In this document: in pieces, positions 46,243 to 55,053 of the stretch
Numbering within the stretch: the first letter of the stretch is position 1
Layout of the letters: every line of letters begins with the position of its first letter
Assembly (NCBI RefSeq): GCF_900095305.1
Contig: NZ_FMDO01000055.1
Coordinates: 1 to 64,000, forward strand
Direction of reading: 5' to 3'
From: Proteiniborus sp. DW1
Lineage (GTDB): Bacteria > Bacillota > Clostridia > Tissierellales > Proteiniboraceae
Length of the DNA: 64,000 nucleotides
The notes under the pieces: model-generated
The model's database searches: none
What the model was told of the DNA's origin: nothing
Seen by the model: only the letters and a program-made list of their open reading frames with translations
Program-made: the position numbers and the translations under genes

Positions 46243-47592
46243 CTATATTCTTTTTTGAAGCTTCTTTCGTAAGTCTTCATATCCTGGTTTTCCTAATAAT
46301 GCAAACATGTTTTTTTTGTAAGCCTCAACTCCAGGTTGGTCAAATGGGTTTACTCCTAATAAGTATCCACTTATAGCACATGCCTTCTCAAAGAAAAATA
46401 TTAATTTCCCATAATAGAATTCATTTAATTCTGGCACATCAATAACTAGGTTAGGAACTCCTCCATCTACATGAGCAATTACTGTGCCATTAAATGCCAT
46501 CTTATTTACATAATCTAAGGTTTTTTCTGCAAGATAATTTAAGCCATCAAGGTCTGAATCCTCTCTACTGATTTTTATCTCTCTTGAATAATTTCTAATA
46601 TTAATTGTAGTCTCAAATAAAACTCTTTTCCCGTCCTGAATATACTGACCTAAAGAATGAAGGTCAGTAGAAAATGCAACAGAAACAGGAAATATTCCTT
46701 TCCCATCCTTTCCTTCACTTTCTCCATAAAGCTGTTTCCACCATTCAGCAGTAAAGTGCAAAGAAGGTTCATAGCTAGCTAATACTTCTATATGCTTTCC
46801 TTTTCTATAGAGTAGGTTCCTTAGGGCAGCATATATATAGCAGTGATTTTTCTCCAGATTTTTATGAGAATAATCTTCTCTTGCAGCTCTTGCACCTTTC
46901 ATTAGTAAATCAATATCTATACCTGCAGTGGCAATAGGAAGCAATCCTACAGGTGTAAGTACAGAAAATCTACCACCTATATCATCAGGTATGACGAATG
47001 TTTCATACCCTTCATCCTCTGCAAGTCTTTTCAATGCTCCCTTTTCTTTATCAGTAGTTACATATATCCTCTTTGAAGCTTCACTCTTTCCGTATTTTTT
47101 CTCCATAAATTCCTTAAATATTCTGAATGCAAGAGCAGGCTCAGTAGTGGTTCCAGACTTCGATATGACATTTATGCTTATGTCTTTATTTTTTACGATA
47201 TCTAACAAATCTCCAATGTACTTTGTGCTAATGCTATTTCCGGCAAAATAAATCTCAGGTGCTCTCCTTTCTCCGGCAGGAAGCAAATTATAAAATGAAT
47301 GATTAAGGGCTTCTATAGTAGCTCTTGCACCTAGATATGACCCTCCTATGCCTATTACTATCAATACTTGTGAGTCTTCTTTTATTCTAGCAGCTGCTTT
47401 CTTTATCCTTTCAAACTCCTCAATATCATACTCTATAGGATAATCCATCCAGCCTAAAAACTCTTTCCCCAAACCTTTTTTATTATGCAACAAATCGTGA
47501 GCAGTAAAAACCTGTTCTCTAATACTATTAATTTCTGCTAATGATACCATTGAATTTGAAAAATCCAAAAAAATATCTTGCACTTTTATCAC
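46243..47592 (-). CDS. pgi: Glucose-6-phosphate isomerase
   Basis: Interconverts glucose 6-phosphate and fructose 6-phosphate in glycolysis. The 449-residue length matches the short Firmicute type. Landmarks are [18 protein letters not shown] (about 80-97), [18 protein letters not shown] (phosphate-binding, about 144-161), [16 protein letters not shown] and [20 protein letters not shown], and the C-terminal catalytic Lys in [20 protein letters not shown] ribosome site lies upstream. It is alone, converging with the DUF881 gene without an obvious strong terminator between. Confidence 0.97.
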   Translation of the reverse strand: MIKVQDIFLDFSNSMVSLAEINSIREQVFTAHDLLHNKKGLGKEFLGWMDYPIEYDIEEFERIKKAAARIKEDSQVLIVIGIGGSYLGARATIEALNHSFYNLLPAGERRAPEIYFAGNSISTKYIGDLLDIVKNKDISINVISKSGTTTEPALAFRIFKEFMEKKYGKSEASKRIYVTTDKEKGALKRLAEDEGYETFVIPDDIGGRFSVLTPVGLLPIATAGIDIDLLMKGARAAREDYSHKNLEKNHCYIYAALRNLLYRKGKHIEVLASYEPSLHFTAEWWKQLYGESEGKDGKGIFPVSVAFSTDLHSLGQYIQDGKRVLFETTINIRNYSREIKISREDSDLDGLNYLAEKTLDYVNKMAFNGTVIAHVDGGVPNLVIDVPELNEFYYGKLIFFFEKACAISGYLLGVNPFDQPGVEAYKKNMFALLGKPGYEDLRKKLQKRI

Positions 47593-47642
47593 CCTCTTGT
47601 AATTATTAGAGCATTAAACACTATTTTCTATATACGTTCAGA

Positions 47643-47667
47643 AAAAAAGCTGGCTAACCAGCTTTTT
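47643..47667 (-). terminator. Terminator of the PAS-phosphatase gene
   Basis: Stem AAAAGCTGG / CCAGCTTTT with a four-base loop, then TTTTTC on the minus strand. It overlaps the stop codon at 47,666. Confidence 0.88.
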
Positions 47668-48790
47668 ATCCAACTAACTCAACAGTCAACAGTGCAAAAT
47701 CATCGTCTACGTCTTTATATTTAAATTCATTTAGATTTTTTTCTATGGCATCTAGTAGATTGTCTCTATGTTTACTTGCTATATCTATCAATCTATCAAA
47801 TCCAAATAGTTCTCCTTTTTCATTTCTAGTTTCAATTACTCCATCAGTATAAAATAATATTTTATCACCTTTTTTAAGTTTAATAGATTTTTCTTCATAT
47901 TTTATAGTATCAAATAGACAAGTTATTGGGTAGCCTTTAGCCTCTAGAAATTCTATTCCATTACTATTGATATGTAGTGGAATACAGTTATGTCCGCCAT
48001 TAACATATTTAAACGTATTATCTCTTTTATCAAAAATACCATAAAATATTGAAAAATACTCTTCTGTGTCAAGATTTAAATCTAAAAATCTCTGATGTAA
48101 TTCACTAATGGCCTCACTTGGATCTAAGTAGTCATATTTTATTGATTTCATAGCCTGCCTAATAAACATAGTCATTATCGACGCTGTAATTCCATGTCCA
48201 ACCACATCACTTATATAAATACCTATAAGGTCTTCATTAATCTTATTTATATCAAAAATATCGCCACTTAGCATCTCTGAAGGAAAATATAAATAATCTA
48301 TATTTAGTGGACCTAATTTCCCTTGTTTAGGTAATATTTTTTTCTGAATAGTTCTAGCAAAAGACAAATCCTTACTCATCTTTTCATTCTTCTTAATTAA
48401 CTCTTTTTCCAGCTTTCTTTCTTTGGTTACATCTCTAAAAACCTCAACTGCTGCATAAATATTACCGTTTAGATCTTTAACTGGTGAACTCTTCACAGAA
48501 AATATTCTATTTCCAATTACTTCTTCTTTCTCCACTATTTCACCTGTATTCACTGTAGCTTCTGTAATGCATCTTTTACAAGCACAGCCCTTTCCAAGGA
48601 CTGAATAGCACTTCTTGCCTATAATGTTACCACCTAAAGCTTCCTTCATTGATTTATTGGCAAATATTATAACTCCATTCTGGTCTATGACTCGTACCCA
48701 GTCTACCATGCCATCTAGCACTTCGTAAGAAATAATACTATCTCTTTTAGTTTTATCATTTAGAACAAGTTTCTTAGGTTCTTGAATCAA
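47666..48790 (-). CDS. PAS domain plus PP2C-type serine phosphatase (RsbU/SpoIIE group)
   Basis: A 374-residue soluble protein. The N-terminal PAS domain (20-125) contains a Cys group, KKCYSVLGKGCACKRC (about 60-75), seen in PAS sensors that bind a metal or cluster. A coiled-coil linker (126-150) follows, then a PPM phosphatase (about 165-374) with FPSEMLSGDIFDINKI, GIYISDVVGHGITASIMTM, YVNGGHNC and FYTDGVIETRN, keeping the metal-binding Asp residues. Relatives dephosphorylate anti-anti-sigma factors. No partner STAS or kinase gene is adjacent. The signal may be redox or oxygen. Confidence 0.88.
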   Translation of the reverse strand: MIQEPKKLVLNDKTKRDSIISYEVLDGMVDWVRVIDQNGVIIFANKSMKEALGGNIIGKKCYSVLGKGCACKRCITEATVNTGEIVEKEEVIGNRIFSVKSSPVKDLNGNIYAAVEVFRDVTKERKLEKELIKKNEKMSKDLSFARTIQKKILPKQGKLGPLNIDYLYFPSEMLSGDIFDINKINEDLIGIYISDVVGHGITASIMTMFIRQAMKSIKYDYLDPSEAISELHQRFLDLNLDTEEYFSIFYGIFDKRDNTFKYVNGGHNCIPLHINSNGIEFLEAKGYPITCLFDTIKYEEKSIKLKKGDKILFYTDGVIETRNEKGELFGFDRLIDIASKHRDNLLDAIEKNLNEFKYKDVDDDFALLTVELVG

Positions 48791-49067
48791 ATGCTACCCC
48801 CCCTCTATTTATAAAATACACTATAATAGTCTGTTGTTTTTTAAACTATATTTTACACTATGTTATATAATCATGACAAAATTCTTTTAGAGAATGTACT
48901 TAAATAACTCTATTAATTAGTATTATATCATAATTTTAGTGTTTTTCTATATTTATATATTGTACATTCACAGCAAAGAAAAGAGGCATATTGCCGCAGT
49001 AGTATTTGATTTCTGGCATAATGTTATATATAATCTATATTAAATATAGGAAAAGGAGGTGAATCTG

Positions 49068-49454
49068 ATGGATAATTTAAGTCAAGCTACATACTCTACT
49101 CCTGATAGAAGTTTGTTAGAGACACTAGGCAAATGGTCTGGATTTGTAGGCATAATGAATATAATAACAGGGGCAATTACATGCCTGGGAGCATTCGGTA
49201 CATTTGGTATTTCTTTAATTCCTGGAATTATTCAAATCATACTTGGGGTTAAGCTTAGAAATGCTAAAACATCTATTGACAAGTATTTAACAGGAGATGC
49301 AAGAGAAGTAAATGGTATTTTTGAGAAATTAGGCTCATATATGAAGTTGCAAGGCATCTTAATGATTGTAGGTCTCGTTATGGCAGTTATAGTTATAATT
49401 GTTGTTATTATAGGTGGAATTGCTCTTTTCAGCCAATTTGGAGGTTATTACTAA
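49068..49454 (+). CDS. DUF5362-like small membrane protein
   Basis: A 128-residue protein with two hydrophobic regions. One spans about residues 22-52 (FVGIMNIITGAITCLGAFGTFGISLIPGIIQIILG), the other about 92-120 (QGILMIVGLVMAVIVIIVVIIGGIALF), with a short polar N terminus. I associate it with DUF5362, function unknown. The ATG at 49,068 has AAGGAGG eight bases upstream, better than the GTG within that site. It is a single-gene unit with its own terminator. Confidence 0.75.
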   Translation: MDNLSQATYSTPDRSLLETLGKWSGFVGIMNIITGAITCLGAFGTFGISLIPGIIQIILGVKLRNAKTSIDKYLTGDAREVNGIFEKLGSYMKLQGILMIVGLVMAVIVIIVVIIGGIALFSQFGGYY

Positions 49455-49467
49455 AAAGCTTCTAAGA

Positions 49468-49504
49468 AAAAAGCAGGTTTACAGCTAATAAACCTGCTTT
49501 TTTT
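49468..49504 (+). terminator. Terminator of the DUF5362-like gene
   Basis: Stem AAAGCAGGTTT / AAACCTGCTTT with an eight-base loop, then TTTTTATTC on the plus strand. Confidence 0.9.
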
Positions 49505-49519
49505 ATTCTAGAAATATAG

Positions 49520-49628
49520 GTTTTTATCGAAACGCCATAAACTAAGAAAGCTTTTATTGAAGCTAATTAATGGAAAGCTCTTGAATATATGAATTACAAA
49601 ATAGAATTTCTCTATTCCCTATAAAAAA
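49520..49628. repeat. Dispersed repeat R1, copy c
   Basis: TATCGAAACGCCATAAACTA, AGAAAGCTTTTATTGAAGCT, then the inverted pair GAAAGCTCT / AGAATTTC, and CTATAAAAAA. The right end includes the last codons and stop of the adenosyltransferase gene (49,612). Confidence 0.72.
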
Positions 49629-50145
49629 TTACTTCCTCGTAATCATCTTCAGTACATCTTGACAGTACATATAATAAATCCGAAAGTCTATTTACATATT
49701 TGATTAAATGAGGGTTTATATTGGTTTTCTTTGAAAGAGAAATTATTCTTCTTTCAGCTCTTCTACAAACAGTTCTCGCCACATGTAAAATAGCTGATAT
49801 CTTACCTGCTCCTGGTATTATGAAGTGATCAGGTTTTTTTATTCTTTCTATATATTTGTCAATTTCCTCCTCTAGAAAAGTTACTTCTTCTTCTTTTATC
49901 ATAACTGGTCTTTTGCTCTCATCTTCTGTAGCTAACTCAGCTCCTACATCAAATAGTCTTCTTTGAATATGATGAATTAGGTTGAATATCTCACTGTCTT
50001 CTACAAAATTCTTAGATAGACCTAGCCAACTATTTAACTCATCTATGGTTCCATAGCTTTCTACTCTCAAATCATCCTTATCTACTCTTTTATTATCAAA
50101 CAAACTAGTTTGACCTTTATCTCCAGTCTTAGTATATACACTCAT
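49612..50145 (-). CDS. Cob(I)alamin adenosyltransferase, PduO type
   Basis: Makes adenosylcobalamin from cob(I)alamin and ATP. The 177-residue protein starts MSVYTKTGDKGQTSLFDNKRVDKDD (ATP-binding P-loop-like motif TKTGDKG) and has ESYGTIDELNSWLG, then the trimer-forming helices with VARTVCRRAERR and YVNRLSDLLYVLSR. The product is the cofactor of the methylmalonyl-CoA mutase encoded 34 kb away. Its 3' end is covered by the R1 repeat, so it may lack a normal terminator. Confidence 0.95.
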   Translation of the reverse strand: MSVYTKTGDKGQTSLFDNKRVDKDDLRVESYGTIDELNSWLGLSKNFVEDSEIFNLIHHIQRRLFDVGAELATEDESKRPVMIKEEEVTFLEEEIDKYIERIKKPDHFIIPGAGKISAILHVARTVCRRAERRIISLSKKTNINPHLIKYVNRLSDLLYVLSRCTEDDYEEVIFYRE

Positions 50146-50209
50146 AAATACACCTCTTTTCTATTCTATAATCAAAATATACCCAAAACAATACTGTTTA
50201 TTTATTATC

Positions 50210-50225
50210 TGTGATATATATCACA
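50210..50225. promoter_or_regulatory. CRP/FNR-family operator before hcp
   Basis: TGTGATATATATCACA is a perfect palindrome of the TGTGA-N6-TCACA class. Its centre lies about 65 bases upstream of the predicted hcp start of transcription, a typical class I activator position. HcpR, a CRP/FNR relative that controls hcp in clostridia, is the expected binder. The regulator gene is not in the window. Confidence 0.7.
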
Positions 50226-50249
50226 CTTTTATTTGATACCAATCACGGT

Positions 50250-50277
50250 TTTACATTCTAATATCTCTTATTATAAT
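50250..50277 (+). promoter_or_regulatory. Promoter of hcp
   Basis: TTTACA (50,250-50,255) and TATAAT (50,272-50,277) are 16 bp apart, about 100 bases before the ATG. Confidence 0.65.
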
Positions 50278-50375
50278 AAGTAGTTGATAAAGTTAATTAT
50301 AAAGTTTAGCGAATAACTTATAAGGTATATTTATACTGTTAATATTAATACATTTAAATAAAGGAGGATTTTTTA

Positions 50376-52022
50376 ATGAGTATGTTTTGTTTTCAATGCC
50401 AAGAAACAGCAAAAGGAACAGGCTGTACAATTAGGGGAGTATGTGGCAAGCCTGCTGAAGTAGCTAATCTTCAGGATTTGCTTATCTATTCACTAAAGGG
50501 GATCTCATTCTATAACAACAAAGCTAGAGAATTGAAGCTAGACACAAAAAAGGCTGACCGCTTTATTATTGAAAGTCTTTTCATGACTATTACTAATGCT
50601 AACTTTGATAAAGCTCGTTTTGTATCAAAAATTAAAGAGGCATTAAAGCTTAGAGATGAAATTAAAAAATCAGTAGTTAAGGCTGGAGGAAGCATTGAAG
50701 ATATTACTCATGATTCTGCTTCTTGGTATTCTGATTCAGAAGATGTATTCGATGAAAAGTCAAAATACGTAGGAATTTTAGCTACAGAAAATGAAGATGT
50801 AAGATCTCTAAGAGAGTTATTAACATATGGTCTTAAGGGTATGGCAGCATATGCTGAACACGCTCTAAACTTAGGCTATGAAGATGAAGGAGTATATTCT
50901 TTTATTGGAAAGGCTTTAGTAGCTACTACAGACAACAGTCTATCAGCAGATGACCTAGTAGCCCTTGTAATGGAATGTGGAAAACATGGTGTAGATGTAA
51001 TGGCTCTATTAGACAAGGCTAACACTAGCACTTATGGTCATCCTGAAATAACTAAAGTTGATATAGGTGTAAGAAACAACCCAGCAATACTAGTAAGTGG
51101 ACATGATTTAAAAGACTTTGAAGAAATACTAAAACAAACTGAAGGAACTGGAGTAGATGTATATACTCACGGTGAAATGCTACCTGCTCACTACTACCCA
51201 GCATTTAAAAAACATTCTCACTTTGCAGGAAACTACGGAAATGCTTGGTGGAAGCAAGATAAAGAGTTTGATAGCTTCAATGGGCCTATTATACTAACTA
51301 CAAACTGCCTAGTTCCTCCAAAGGATTCATATAAAGATAGAGTTTATACTACTGGTGCAGTAGGCTTCGAAGGATTAACACATATAACAGCAGATGCTAA
51401 TGGTAAAAAAGATTTCACTCAAGTAATTGAGCATGCAAAGAAATGTGCAGCTCCTACTGAAATTGAAACAGGTGAAATAGTTGGTGGATTTGCTCACAAT
51501 ACTGTATTAAATCTTGCCGATAAGGTTGTAGATGCTGTTAAATCAGGTGCAATTAAGAGATTCTTCGTTATGGCAGGTTGTGATGGAAGAATGAAATCAA
51601 GAGATTACTATGCTGAATTTGCAAAAGCTTTACCTCAAGATACTGTAATCCTTACAGCAGGTTGTGCTAAGTATAAATACAACAAGCTTGAGCTAGGGGA
51701 TATCGGTGGAATCCCAAGAGTATTGGATGCAGGACAATGTAATGACTCTTACTCATTAGCAGTTATTGCTCTTAAGCTTAAAGAAGTATTTGAGTTAAAT
51801 GATGTAAATGAGCTTCCAATATCATATAACATTGCATGGTATGAACAAAAAGCTGTTATTGTATTATTAGCTCTTCTATATCTAGGTGTTAAAAACATTC
51901 ACTTAGGACCAACTCTACCAGCATTCCTATCACCAAATGTAGCTAAGGTATTAGTTGAAACATTTGGAATTGGTGGAATCACTAATGTTGAAGATGATTT
52001 AAAAATGTTCATGGGAGCATAA
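50376..52022 (+). CDS. hcp: Hydroxylamine reductase / hybrid-cluster protein
   Basis: A 548-residue class I/III Hcp. The N-terminal [13 protein letters not shown] with CGKPAE supplies the first cubane cluster. Ligands of the hybrid Fe-S-O cluster are seen in the second half: [41 protein letters not shown] and [16 protein letters not shown]. It acts in nitric oxide/hydroxylamine detoxification as an NO or NH2OH reductase. The gene is monocistronic, with strong AAGGAGG, a CRP/FNR-type operator and a strong terminator, so it is likely induced by nitrosative stress. Confidence 0.97.
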   Translation: MSMFCFQCQETAKGTGCTIRGVCGKPAEVANLQDLLIYSLKGISFYNNKARELKLDTKKADRFIIESLFMTITNANFDKARFVSKIKEALKLRDEIKKSVVKAGGSIEDITHDSASWYSDSEDVFDEKSKYVGILATENEDVRSLRELLTYGLKGMAAYAEHALNLGYEDEGVYSFIGKALVATTDNSLSADDLVALVMECGKHGVDVMALLDKANTSTYGHPEITKVDIGVRNNPAILVSGHDLKDFEEILKQTEGTGVDVYTHGEMLPAHYYPAFKKHSHFAGNYGNAWWKQDKEFDSFNGPIILTTNCLVPPKDSYKDRVYTTGAVGFEGLTHITADANGKKDFTQVIEHAKKCAAPTEIETGEIVGGFAHNTVLNLADKVVDAVKSGAIKRFFVMAGCDGRMKSRDYYAEFAKALPQDTVILTAGCAKYKYNKLELGDIGGIPRVLDAGQCNDSYSLAVIALKLKEVFELNDVNELPISYNIAWYEQKAVIVLLALLYLGVKNIHLGPTLPAFLSPNVAKVLVETFGIGGITNVEDDLKMFMGA

Positions 52023-52032
52023 TTAACTAGAT

Positions 52033-52079
52033 AAAAAGCCGCTCCATATGGTTTGTATAATCATATGGAGCGGCTTTAA
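52033..52079. terminator. Bidirectional terminator between hcp and the cupin gene
   Basis: Stem of about 16 bp, AAAGCCGCTCCATATG and its complement, with an eleven-base loop and A/T flanks on both sides, placed between converging genes. Confidence 0.88.
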
Positions 52080-52105
52080 ATATTCTTGTAATTAGCTATC
52101 TTTTT

Positions 52106-52453
52106 CTACTTATGTCCTTCTTCAGGTACTATGCAAATAAATTCAAAGATTTCATTACCTGCATTTGAGAACTGATGCTCAGTATTTGCAGGTACATAAG
52201 CGAATCCTCCTGCCTCTACCTCTATATCCTTTCCGTCTAAATAAAGTATCCCTTTCCCACTGATAATATAATTGATATGTGGCCATGGATGACTATGCTT
52301 TGGAGTATGTCCTCCTTGCTCAATTTCTAATACACGCATTACATAACCTTCCCAGCCTTCTTTAGGTGATACTAGTACTTTCATTGCAGCATCTTTAGCT
52401 TGTGGATTTTCAATCTTTACTGACTTTACATCCTTTTTGTTTGATACTATCAC
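52106..52453 (-). CDS. Small cupin-domain protein
   Basis: A single cupin barrel of about 115 residues. Metal-binding motif 1 is HTPKHSHPWPHINYIISG (His residues and following Gly), and motif 2 is GGFAYVPANTEHQFSNAG. The two conserved His sets imply a bound divalent metal, but the substrate cannot be read. I prefer the GTG start at 52,453, with GGGGGG six bases upstream, to the TTG ten codons earlier, which has no ribosome site. It stands alone, transcribed toward hcp. Confidence 0.85.
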   Translation of the reverse strand: MIVSNKKDVKSVKIENPQAKDAAMKVLVSPKEGWEGYVMRVLEIEQGGHTPKHSHPWPHINYIISGKGILYLDGKDIEVEAGGFAYVPANTEHQFSNAGNEIFEFICIVPEEGHK

Positions 52454-52531
52454 GGTAAGCCCCCCTTTTTTTATGTTAAACAATAGCTAACAAAATAGTA
52501 GAGCAGTAATTAAACAATCGCCAAACTACCT

Positions 52532-53662
52532 TTATACAGGCTTAGGTCCATAATACTGATAATAATCTACCTTTATCCTGCCATTAAATAGTTTTCTTTT
52601 CCTGTCTGCCCTTTTCCCATAGAGTTTTTCAAAATCCTCATTTGAGGTAATTACATAAACAGACCAAGTGTCAAGTTTTTTAAATACCTTCCCCATTATC
52701 CTATAAAGCTCTTCAACTTCTCCTTTTTCTCCTAAACGTTCCCCATATGGAGGATTGCATATGATAACTCCGTATTCGCCTTTTATATCTATTTTTGACA
52801 TATCCTTAACTTCAAAGATTATACAGTCATCCACTCCTGCTTCATAGGCGTTTTCCTTAGCAGCCTCCACTGCTTTAGGATTTATGTCTGAGGCATATAT
52901 TTTAAGGTCTAAATCCTGCTTTATAACTTTAAATGCTTCTTTTCTTGCTTCTTTCCATAGAGCCTCTCCAATTCTAGGCCATTCTTCTGAAGCAAAGCTT
53001 CTCTGAAGGCCTGGTGCTATATTTTTACCAATCATAGCTGCTTCTATAGGTATAGTTCCTGAACCGCAGAAAGGATCTAATAATATTCTACCCGAATTCC
53101 AATAGCTTAGGCTAACAATTGCAGCCGCTAGTGTTTCTTTAATAGGTGCTTCTACATTTTGTATCCTATATCCTCTTTTATGTAATCCCTCTCCACTTGT
53201 ATCAATTGTAAGCGTGGCTATGTCTTTAAGAATAGACACCTGAATAGTGTATTTTGGACCATCTTCCTTAAACCATTCCGTTTTATATTTTTCTTTTAAT
53301 TTCTCAACTACTGCCTTTTTTACGATTGCTTGACAATCAGAAACACTAAAAAGTCTAGAGTTTACAGACTTTCCTGTGACGGTGAATTCTCCATCTTCTG
53401 TTATCCATTCATCCCAAGGAAGAGCCTTAGTTCCTTGAAAAAGTTCCTCAAAAGATAAAGCTTTAAATTCACCCATTTTTAATAAAATTCTATCAGCGGT
53501 CCTTAGCCATAAATTTGCCTTAGGAATTCCTGATTCATCGCTATTAAAAGTAACTTTCCCATTCTCTACTGTTATATTTTTATATCCTAGCTGTTCCACT
53601 TCTCTCTTTACCACTGCTTCAAGTCCAAATGTTGATGTAGCTATTAATTGTATATTTGCCAT
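52532..53662 (-). CDS. THUMP-domain class I RNA methyltransferase (RlmL/YpsC family)
   Basis: A 376-residue enzyme, probably methylating a guanine N2 of 23S rRNA. The N-terminal ferredoxin-like/THUMP region (1-155) includes GLEAVVKREVEQLGYKN. The Rossmann methyltransferase domain has ILLDPFCGSGTIPIEAAMIG (SAM loop), then YASDINPKAVEAAKENA and the catalytic NPPYGERLG. B. subtilis YpsC is the nearest named relative I know. I start at the ATG at 53,662, with AGGAGAG upstream. Eight codons before that are covered by the ribosome site. Confidence 0.92.
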   Translation of the reverse strand: MANIQLIATSTFGLEAVVKREVEQLGYKNITVENGKVTFNSDESGIPKANLWLRTADRILLKMGEFKALSFEELFQGTKALPWDEWITEDGEFTVTGKSVNSRLFSVSDCQAIVKKAVVEKLKEKYKTEWFKEDGPKYTIQVSILKDIATLTIDTSGEGLHKRGYRIQNVEAPIKETLAAAIVSLSYWNSGRILLDPFCGSGTIPIEAAMIGKNIAPGLQRSFASEEWPRIGEALWKEARKEAFKVIKQDLDLKIYASDINPKAVEAAKENAYEAGVDDCIIFEVKDMSKIDIKGEYGVIICNPPYGERLGEKGEVEELYRIMGKVFKKLDTWSVYVITSNEDFEKLYGKRADRKRKLFNGRIKVDYYQYYGPKPV

Positions 53663-53836
53663 CTCATCTCTCCTAATTCGTATCAATATCTAATATATAT
53701 TTTACCAAAAAGATAGGCTTTTTACTAACTTTATATGTTTATTTATTATCATTTTCTTGTTTTAATTCAAAATATGAGGGTATATTGTGTATGAAATAAT
53801 AATAAAATTATATAAACAATTAAGGGGGTACATAAT

Positions 53837-54211
53837 ATGAAATCATTAGGTCAATTTTTACAGTCTGGAGACTGGAAGGGTGAAAAGCACGTTCCAGTAA
53901 TACATATTCCTGAGAAGGTAAAGGCAGGAGAGGAGTTTGAAATAAAGGTTTTAGTAGGTGAAGAGATTCCTCATCCTAATACATTTGAACATTATATTTC
54001 TTGGATTAAGGTATTTTTCTTACCAGAGGGAGCAAAATTTCCTGTAGAAGTAGGTAATTTCAACTTTACTGCTCATGGCGAAGGAGAAGTATTTACTCAA
54101 CCTATAGCAACTAGCAAAATCAAAGTAAGCAAATCAGGTACTTTCCATGCATTGAGCTACTGTAACATACATGGTTTATGGGAAAACTCTGCTGAAATAT
54201 TAGTTGAATAG
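53837..54211 (+). CDS. Superoxide reductase (class II, neelaredoxin type), copy 1
   Basis: A 124-residue iron protein reducing superoxide to peroxide without oxygen release. It lacks the N-terminal desulforedoxin domain. Centre II ligands are visible: EKHVPVI (Glu and His near 17-18), HPNTFEHYISW (two His, about 45-55), and CNIHGLW (Cys and His, about 112-118). GGGGGT lies before the ATG. A second copy follows after a terminator. Confidence 0.93.
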   Translation: MKSLGQFLQSGDWKGEKHVPVIHIPEKVKAGEEFEIKVLVGEEIPHPNTFEHYISWIKVFFLPEGAKFPVEVGNFNFTAHGEGEVFTQPIATSKIKVSKSGTFHALSYCNIHGLWENSAEILVE

Positions 54212-54234
54212 TAAATAAGAGTAAATTAATTGTT

Positions 54235-54267
54235 TAAAAAGAATCCTTGATTTTAGGATTCTTTTTT
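54235..54267 (+). terminator. Terminator of the first superoxide reductase
   Basis: Stem AAAGAATCC / GGATTCTTT with an eight-base loop, then TTTTTATTTA. Confidence 0.88.
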
Positions 54268-54345
54268 TATTTATTCTCTATACGGGAATACTAAAAGTTA
54301 TAACTTATTGTTTTTTGAAAATATATTATTAGTAGGAGGAATATT

Positions 54346-54720
54346 ATGCAAAGCTTAGGTCAATTTTTACAAACTGGTGATTTCAAAAATGAAAAACATG
54401 TTCCAGTAATTCATTTACCAGAAAAGATACGTGAAGGTGAGGAAATTGAAATTAAAGTCTCTATTGGTGATGATATAAAGCATCCTAACACCTTAGATCA
54501 TCATATCGTATGGATTAAGCTATATTACTTTAGTGAAGAAGGAAAGTTCCCTGTAGAAATCGCTGATTTTAATTTCTCCTCCCATGGCGAAGGTGGAGTG
54601 TTTACAGAGCCAGTAGGATTAACCCATGTAATACTACATAAACCTGGATTTATCTATGCAATGGCATACTGCAATATTCATGGTTTATGGGAACACAGGG
54701 AAGAAGTTAAATTTAATTAA
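54346..54720 (+). CDS. Superoxide reductase (class II, neelaredoxin type), copy 2
   Basis: A 124-residue paralogue of the gene 134 bp upstream, about 60 % alike by eye. The iron ligands are all kept (EKHVPVI, HPNTLDHHIVW, CNIHGLW), so it should be active. An AGGAGG ribosome site and a separate leader suggest its own promoter. The pair looks like a tandem duplication that has since diverged, perhaps for different expression. Confidence 0.93.
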   Translation: MQSLGQFLQTGDFKNEKHVPVIHLPEKIREGEEIEIKVSIGDDIKHPNTLDHHIVWIKLYYFSEEGKFPVEIADFNFSSHGEGGVFTEPVGLTHVILHKPGFIYAMAYCNIHGLWEHREEVKFN

Positions 54721-54769
54721 ATTTAGGGAATAAAAATTTATAAAATCACTTGACAATGAACATAAAAAG

Positions 54770-55023
54770 AAATATCATATATGCAAATCATATTTATATG
54801 ACTGTGAAAGAACTAGTAGTGCTTTATGGGTGCATGTAGAGAGTTGGCTGGTTGGTGAAAAGCCTTCAGTACATAAAGTATGAATTACACTCTGGAGTCT
54901 CAATATGAAAATATTGCGTATGTCATACGATATAATGACTATGAGGCATCTTTTGATGCGAATTAAGGTGGTACCACGGGTTTTCTCGTCCTTATAGGAT
55001 TTGAGAAAACCCTTTTTATTTTT
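54770..55023 (+). promoter_or_regulatory. tyrS T-box riboswitch (tyrosine)
   Basis: Leader that senses uncharged tRNA-Tyr. The Stem I K-turn region GAGAGTTGGCTGGTTGGTGA, specifier loop GAATTACACTCTGGAGT with the Tyr codon TAC at 54,886-54,888, and T-box sequence AAGGTGGTACCACGG (core TGGTACCACG 54,969-54,978) are all present. The intrinsic terminator GGGTTTTCTC / TGAGAAAACCC plus T-run ends at 55,023. Binding of uncharged tRNA pairs its CCA end with the T-box bulge and forms the antiterminator. Confidence 0.95.
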
Positions 55024-55053
55024 CATAAAATCATCAATAAAGGAGGAATTATA

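Noticed and set aside
54775-55026. Minus-strand 83-codon ORF upstream of tyrS
   Set aside because: It lies entirely in the T-box leader and its codons follow the RNA structure. No ribosome site or protein-like composition.
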